Assembly: GCA_033398695.1 (NCBI GenBank)
Contig: CM065804.1
Coordinates: forward strand, 34,279,001 to 34,343,000
Source of the DNA: Orobanche coerulescens
Taxonomy: Eukaryota; Streptophyta; Magnoliopsida; Lamiales; Orobanchaceae
DNA: 64,000 nucleotides
Direction of reading: 5' to 3'
Shown here: positions 58,502-64,000 of the stretch, piece by piece
Numbering within the stretch: the first letter of the stretch is position 1
Layout: each line of letters begins with the position of its first letter
Made by a program: the position numbers and the translations under genes
Notes under the pieces: generated by a model
Databases searched by the model: none
Told to the model about the DNA's origin: nothing
The model's input: the letters and a program-made list of their open reading frames with translations, nothing else

Positions 58502-60024
58502 GAAGCAAGGTAACAATACAAAAAGCAACAGACAGAAACATCTCCCATGGGCCACTTAGGGCCGATCCTGATATCTGTACTAAAGCGCGAACTCCAAAAG
58601 TCTCGATAACCAATTCGCAAAACTGAATTATGTGTCCCTCGAGTCCACACTTGAAATGCGTTACTGACGAGAAGGACAATTTGTATGTACATGCCCCCGA
58701 CACAATACGTTTGAAGCACCTCGTCTCGGAATACCGAATATACAATTGCTAGGTACAATGGAATATAACATCGCAAAACAACAAACCGGAGATGCCAACT
58801 CAGCACAGCAGAAAATCATAACACGCAACACATACGACGGTTACTATCATAAAGCATCACATGTATCAACATCACAGCAACGACGGCATCGTTCGGCGAT
58901 CTCAACGGCCCGGACGATAACGAGCACATAGTCACAAAACATCATGAAACAACCACACATTTACACAAACGTACAAACCCAAGCTTTAACAGCTCGCACA
59001 TGTGCGACAACACTCAATTCACCACGAGGCGACAAACATTTAATGCCACATCACACCTTTTACGGAAGGCTAGTACAACAAATGTGTGGCGAACGACTCA
59101 ATGCTCACACCACCAACTAAATCACAACTCGGAGGGCTAACACCCTAACGACAATACTAACATCATACACACCTTCTCCGGCCACATGCAAGAAGTGATA
59201 GGTTTTAAAAACGAAAACCACCTTTTTGAAAATAATTGGAATCACCGGTTGATCTTGAGTATCATATTTTCAAAAAGTTGTACAAACATCGTTGTCGAGA
59301 CTTTGAAATCCATCATGCGTTTGATAAATAAAAGGAGGACACTTTTTTATAAATTGAAACTTTCAGAAATATTCGACCCTTAGGTCTAAGCAAATGTATT
59401 TCCAAAATTACTGGAATATCAAAAAAATATTTTGGTCCTCAAAGTAGAAGAATTTTGAAATAGATAGTTGCGCTAGTAGGCGCCTCTAAAATACAATCCA
59501 TTTAAAAGTACGTCTCGAATTTTATTTTCTAGATACTCAAGGTTTCCAAAAATCCAATAGGCCAGAATGCCCAAAACTCACACATATCGACATTCACTTA
59601 CATACATCATAATACACACATCAACTTGTTCAAAACCAAGACAACACCTGTCTTTTACCGGAAACAAACAGTCAAATATCATAGTCAAAAGGACATCAAT
59701 AATGAAAACTCTCCTCATATCAACAAAACATGATAGTCACATAAACGCATCACGAAACCGAGAATCTACATAAAGATTCCATCACTTAATAAACAATCAT
59801 ATCAGTAGCTCGCATCAGACGAGGCACAAACACAAAGAAGGGAGACTTGCGTCCACAGGTCGCACGAAGGTGATGATCGCCCCACGATACTAATCACGAC
59901 CAACCAACTCAGACGACGCATCACGACACGACTCAGTCAGACAAAATCCGACGAGACAAAACTCAACAGACACCACTAAACCCGACAGCCTAGGTTTCCA
60001 CAACCTAAGCTCCGATACCATTTA
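58502..60024 (-). mobile_element. Element H: interior, 5' part (non-coding) with primer-binding site
   Basis: Continues the interior of H after solo LTR I (TGTAACACCCC edge and GAAGC repeat). It is related to the interior of E (about 6480-7739). The primer-binding site (minus TGGTATCGGAGC) is at 60009-60020. No coding signal. Confidence 0.75.
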
Positions 60025-60065
60025 TGTAACACCCCAAATCCACTCAGGGATATTACACGCCATAG
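60025..60065 (-). repeat. Element H: first 41 bp of the 5' LTR
   Basis: TGTAACACCCC followed by CACTCAGGGATATTACACGCC, the LTR terminus seen in I and J, then cut off by the insertion of element J in opposite orientation. The rest should lie beyond 64000. Confidence 0.75.
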
Positions 60066-63000
60066 TGTAATATCCGCAATTTTCGATTTCCGGTAATTTT
60101 TTTTTTTCGGCGGAAGTCTGTTTTGACGACTCGCTCATGTCCGTTTCGTCATTCTGAGAATGATTAATTCTACACTTTTTGACATCCGAGTTCGTTTCGG
60201 TGTCGTTTCGTTGAGTTCTGTGCTTTTTAGCGACTTTTCCGCACTTGAGTTCGATTCTTGCGAATCTCGTCCGAAACTGTTGTTTCGAGTTTCCCGCAAG
60301 TCCATTTAACTTTGTTAGACGTGTTGTGAGCTTCGGTTTGATTATTCGTTGTCGTATGGTGATTTTCGGGCAGTTGGGCCATTTTCGTAATTTCCCAAAG
60401 TTTGGGGTAATTACCTTCCGTTGTCGAATTTCGAGCCTTCGGGTGGTCGGAATCGTGTGTTCTACTAGCTCTTAGATTCGTCTTTGTGAGTACCTCGTAA
60501 CCGTATCTTCGGTTCGTATTCAGGCTCGGGTTTCGGTGTCGTTTTGTTGAATTCAGGATTACTAAACGACTTTTCTAAGTATGAGTCCGACTTTGTTAGA
60601 TCACCATTAATTTTTGGTGACTCCAAAAATTATAAATCTTTGCAATATTATAGAACATCGAGTTAGCTTTCCAATGGTTCAAAGCGAGTCAATCGAGTCC
60701 TGACGAGAGAGTTATGGTCGTTTTAGTGGAAGGCGTCACTGTCGGGCACCGTCCAGGAGCCTTTCGGCCGATAGGGGGGGCCGATAGACTCTACTGCCGG
60801 CATTTTGTATAGGGTATCGGTTGGGCCTATCGGCCGATAGGCTGGCCGATAGGTTCTGCTGAGTTACACTATAAATGTGTCGTTTTGAGCGTGAACAGCT
60901 CATCCCTTCCCCATTTTTCCACTGCGCCGCGAGAGAGGATATAGAGGGGGAGAGTTCTTCATCCGGGGGTCGATTTTCATCATTTCTTTTCGGTTGTGAG
61001 GCTCGGATAATCAATCCAACGCGTGTTCTACGAATCTAAATACTTGAATCATCCAAGGTAATCTTCTAAAAACCCATTTTTGGGAGATTTTGGGGATTTT
61101 GGGTATTTTGTTCGATTTAAATCCGTTTAATCCGATTTAACTTAGGATTTTGATGGATTGATGATTATTTAGATGTATTATATCATTTCCCTTGTTATTC
61201 CATGGTTGGATCGTATCGATTCGTTGTTTGAGTTGAGTTCTTGACCGACGCCTTGAAGGTGTCCGGTAAAATGTCTTAGAGGGGTTTTCGGGCGTTCTAC
61301 AATTATTCTTCCTCGTATGGTCGATGATTTATTGATTGTATGATGTTAGGGTCGTGTTTCTTGCGAAGAAACCGTGTTGAACCCTTTCGCTCGCCGTCGT
61401 CTTCCGTTTGATAGCATTGGGCGTTTGAAGCTTTCGGTTGAGCCGTGTTCGTGGAATACTTGCGTACCGATTTTGAGGCAAGTACCTTGCCCATACTTTT
61501 TCTTATTTTGTGGATATGATGATCGGTGATCGTATTAGTGTGTTTGTTTGGTTGTTTGAAACGAAGTTTCAAAAGATTTCGGTTTGGCCTCGTTAAAGGC
61601 TTTCTTTCAAATGCGTGTGTGTTTTGTGAACGGCGTGTTTTGGGAATTTATTATGATTTGATTATTTTGAACGTTGAAGGATTTGATGATGATACTCCTA
61701 TTGTTTAAAGTTATGGAATCGTGTATTCAGTATTTAATCTTGTTATTGTGTTTTGAAGAGTTTGGTAATGGTGTCGAGTTAATGGCCATCTCTAGTGGGT
61801 ATTCTTAATGAACTTACATTCTTAGCATGTTAGTATTACATGAGTAACGTGTATTTTGTGTAATTTGCTCACCTTGTGTTGGCCCGACGGGGTCAAGGAG
61901 GGAAATCTATGCTGCCGCCCTGGATTTCACGAGTTTCGTACCGCTAGCCAACTCGTTAGGGTCCTTGCAAGGCCTCGAGTGAGAATGTATGCTGCCGCCC
62001 TGTTCTCACGGCTTAGCGTGTGCGTGGTTTTGTTTTTTTTGTAATTGTAGCCAACTCGGTAGGGTCCCTATGAGGCCTCGAGCGAGAATGTATGCTGCCG
62101 CCCTGTTCTCGAGGCTAATTGTGAACTGTTCATTTCCGGAAATGAGTGCTTTTGAACGGTTTTCATGATTGCATGCATTGACTAAGTGTGTAAGAGGTAA
62201 GTTGTTCGTTTGGCTTACTTGGCTAGGATGGCACTGGAGTATTTTGTTGTTTGTTTTAAATCCTTTACTTGTGGATTTTGATGTTGGGAAACGAAACTTG
62301 TGGTCGTTCTTGTGTATTGTGAGTTGATGAGATTTGGGGCTAAAATCCCAATGGTTTTGTAAAACTTATTTTACCGGTTTGGGGCTAAAATCCCAACGGG
62401 TTGGTAAATGTCATTTTTCGGAAAGTAAACCTTTGGGGCGGTAACCCCTTTTGTCTTTTGGATTTTGAAAAGCAGGATTTGACAATCCTAAACTGTTTTT
62501 TATTAAAACTCTCGATGGCATTCTAAACCGTTTTATAAATTATTCCCATTTATTTATGATATTTCGTTTTGAAATGTTTTCTCAAACCCTTGCCTCGGGA
62601 AGTACTTTTCGCTTCGTTTGGATCTTTGAGGATCCTCGGTTGTTATTCCTGGAATGTGAATTGTATGGCTCGTATTTGCACTTTGTATTTGCACTAGCAA
62701 AACAGTGGAGTTTTGCTAACCCCCGAGTATTCGGGGGGTGGATGTCTGTTTTTGCATTCAGGTTTTGGAGCATAACACAGGGTCGGCACGAAGGATGATG
62801 AAAGATGATCGATACTAATCACATGAGGAACCGTACATCGTGTGTTGGTTCAGTTGTACTTTATTTTCCGCTATATTGTTCCGTTACGGGTGTGGATGTA
62901 TTTTGCCCCCTGCGTGGGCATGAGTTGTATTTGAGTTGTATGTATTTGTGGAAAGACCAAATCGGTCTACTGAGTCATTTTAGCCTTGAAGGCATTGTCG

Positions 63001-63087
63001 AGATGTTAAATGTTGTTACCAGCCTGGTAGATCCTCGAGGAGAGGGTCTACGGCGTGTAATATCCCTGAGTGGATTGGGGTGTTACG
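60066..63087 (+). repeat. Element J: 5' LTR (3.0 kb)
   Basis: Starts TGTAATATCCGC and ends GGGGTGTTACG beside a primer-binding site. Features in order: CCTATCGGCCGATAGG-type palindromes (about 60760-60850), TATA box TATAAAT (60870-60876), donor-like AAG|GTAATC (intron start 61058), three-copy minisatellite (about 61872-62115), branch point CTAAC (62716-62720), hairpin CCCCCGA/TTCGGGGG, acceptor TTCAG|G (ending 62761) and the terminal hairpin TGTAATATCCC/GGGGTGTTAC (63056-63087). The upstream part resembles LTR D and the downstream part LTR I. Confidence 0.87.
61872..62115 (+). repeat. Three-copy minisatellite in LTR J
   Basis: Units contain TATGCTGCCGCCCTG, with GGTC(C/A)-GGCCTCGAG-type connectors. 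Two of the three units are closely similar (about 61985 and 62090). Confidence 0.85.
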
Positions 63088-64000
63088 AATGGTATCGAGC
63101 CCGTGTGTGAAAACCTAGCCGTCGGGTCGATGGTGTCTATTGAGTTTTGTCTCGTCGGATTTAGTCTGACCGAGTCGTGTCGCGACGCGTCGTTTGAGTT
63201 TGTTGGTCGTGATTAGTATCGTGGGGCGATCATCATCTTCGTGCGACTGTGGAAGTAAGTCTCCCTTTTTTGTGTTGTGCCTCGTGTGACACGAGCTATT
63301 TTTATGATTATTTGTTAAGTGGTGGAATTCTTATGTGAATTTTGATTTCACGATATGTATTTAGTCGACTCTCGTATTTGATTTATACGAGGAGTGTCGT
63401 CACTTTTGATGTCTTTTTACTGTTGTTTTTGTCCGTATCGATGAATTTCAATCGATCCGCACGCTTTACAAGTTCTATTGCGGAAGCTTTGTGCTTATAC
63501 GCTGTCGACTTGTTCACTAGCCGCCAAGGGAGAGTATTTTATCGCTGGTTTTGTTCTCAATGTGGTATTTTATCGCTTATTTCCGTTTAAAGACATGTGT
63601 TGTCTTGATTTTAAACGCTTTGATGCGTGTGCTAGGAGTTGTTTTAGTGAACGTCGGTATGTGTGAGTTTTGGGCATTCTCGCCTATCGATTTTTGAAAA
63701 CCTTGAGTATCTTAGAAAAATAAATTTCGAGACATACTTTTCAAATGAGTTATTTTCTTGTGGTACATCCTAGATGTCACAATATATTTCAAAATTTTTC
63801 TACCTCGAGGACCAAAATGTTTTGAGATATTTTCAACACTTTTATTTAGACCCGAGGGTCGAATATTTTGAAAGTTTTCACTAAGAGAAAGTGTCCTCAT
63901 TTTTATCAAATGCGAAATGGTTCTCCAATGTCTCGATAACGATGTTTCAAGTTTGTACTTTTTGAAAGGTGATACTCAAGATCGACCGGTGTTCTTCTAA
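63088..64000 (+). mobile_element. Element J: primer-binding site and start of a non-coding interior
   Basis: TGGTATCGAGC at 63090-63100 is the Met-tRNA primer site with one base missing. The following sequence matches, on the opposite strand, the interior of E (7720 down to 6810), for example GACGCGTCGTTTGAGTTTGT and ATCGTGGGGCGATCATCATC. No coding signal. The element runs off the right edge. Confidence 0.8.

Overview
The window is repeat-dense nuclear DNA from a flowering plant, probably a eudicot; I cannot name the species. The evidence is: nested Ty3/gypsy LTR retrotransposons of two plant lineages (Tekay/Del chromoviruses and Tat), a CACTA transposon carrying intron-containing fragments of plant nuclear genes (SCAR/WAVE and U1-70K), and decayed nuclear copies of plastid DNA (rps15, ycf1). 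I see no intact host gene.

Layout. 1-2387: start of minus-strand element D (leader, primer-binding site, one LTR), inserted in the 3' LTR of element E. 2388-11079: element E, with two long LTRs around a 2.3-kb interior without coding capacity (LARD-like). 11080-11471: first part of a Tekay LTR in reverse orientation. 11472-14086: plastid-derived rps15 segment, then AT-rich degenerate repeats. 14087-25766: complete Tat-lineage element F (minus strand) with decayed gag-pol and an antisense intron-containing gene between integrase and the 3' LTR. 25767-26667: AT-rich DNA. 26668-38596: Tekay element B (plus), split by a 4181-bp CACTA element at 29685-33865. 38597-40388: plastid ycf1 3' part. 40389-50296: 3' LTR fragment of LARD-like element H, interrupted by complete Tekay element C (40576-49771, minus). 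50297-60024: interior of H, interrupted by solo LTR I (51233-58501), itself interrupted by the gag-only Tat element G (53068-57665). 60025-60065: first 41 bp of the 5' LTR of H. 60066-64000: LTR and start of the interior of element J (plus).

Shared architecture. The Tekay-type LTRs (B, C, D, E, I, J) have one plan despite strong sequence divergence: an array of short CG-containing palindromes, a TATA-like box, a splice-donor-like site about 170-240 bp further on, a short tandem repeat, a conserved branch point (CTAAC) followed in most by a GC-rich hairpin, an AG acceptor, and a terminal hairpin next to the primer-binding site. This predicts a spliceosomal intron of 0.85-1.85 kb inside each LTR, apparently shared by autonomous (B, C) and non-coding (E, J) members. 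The two Tat elements F and G instead share a pair of leader hairpins with identical loop cores and compensatory stem changes.

History. Target-site duplications recovered by eye support the nesting: TGC for CACTA, TATAT for F, GATAT for G, GAAGC for solo LTR I, TGCC for C. The rps15 and ycf1 pieces look like two halves of one plastid insertion, split in the ycf1-rps15 spacer by B and later separated by an inversion or assembly rearrangement. Copies of F and E differ mostly by small indels in GC-rich stretches, so some frameshifts may be consensus errors.
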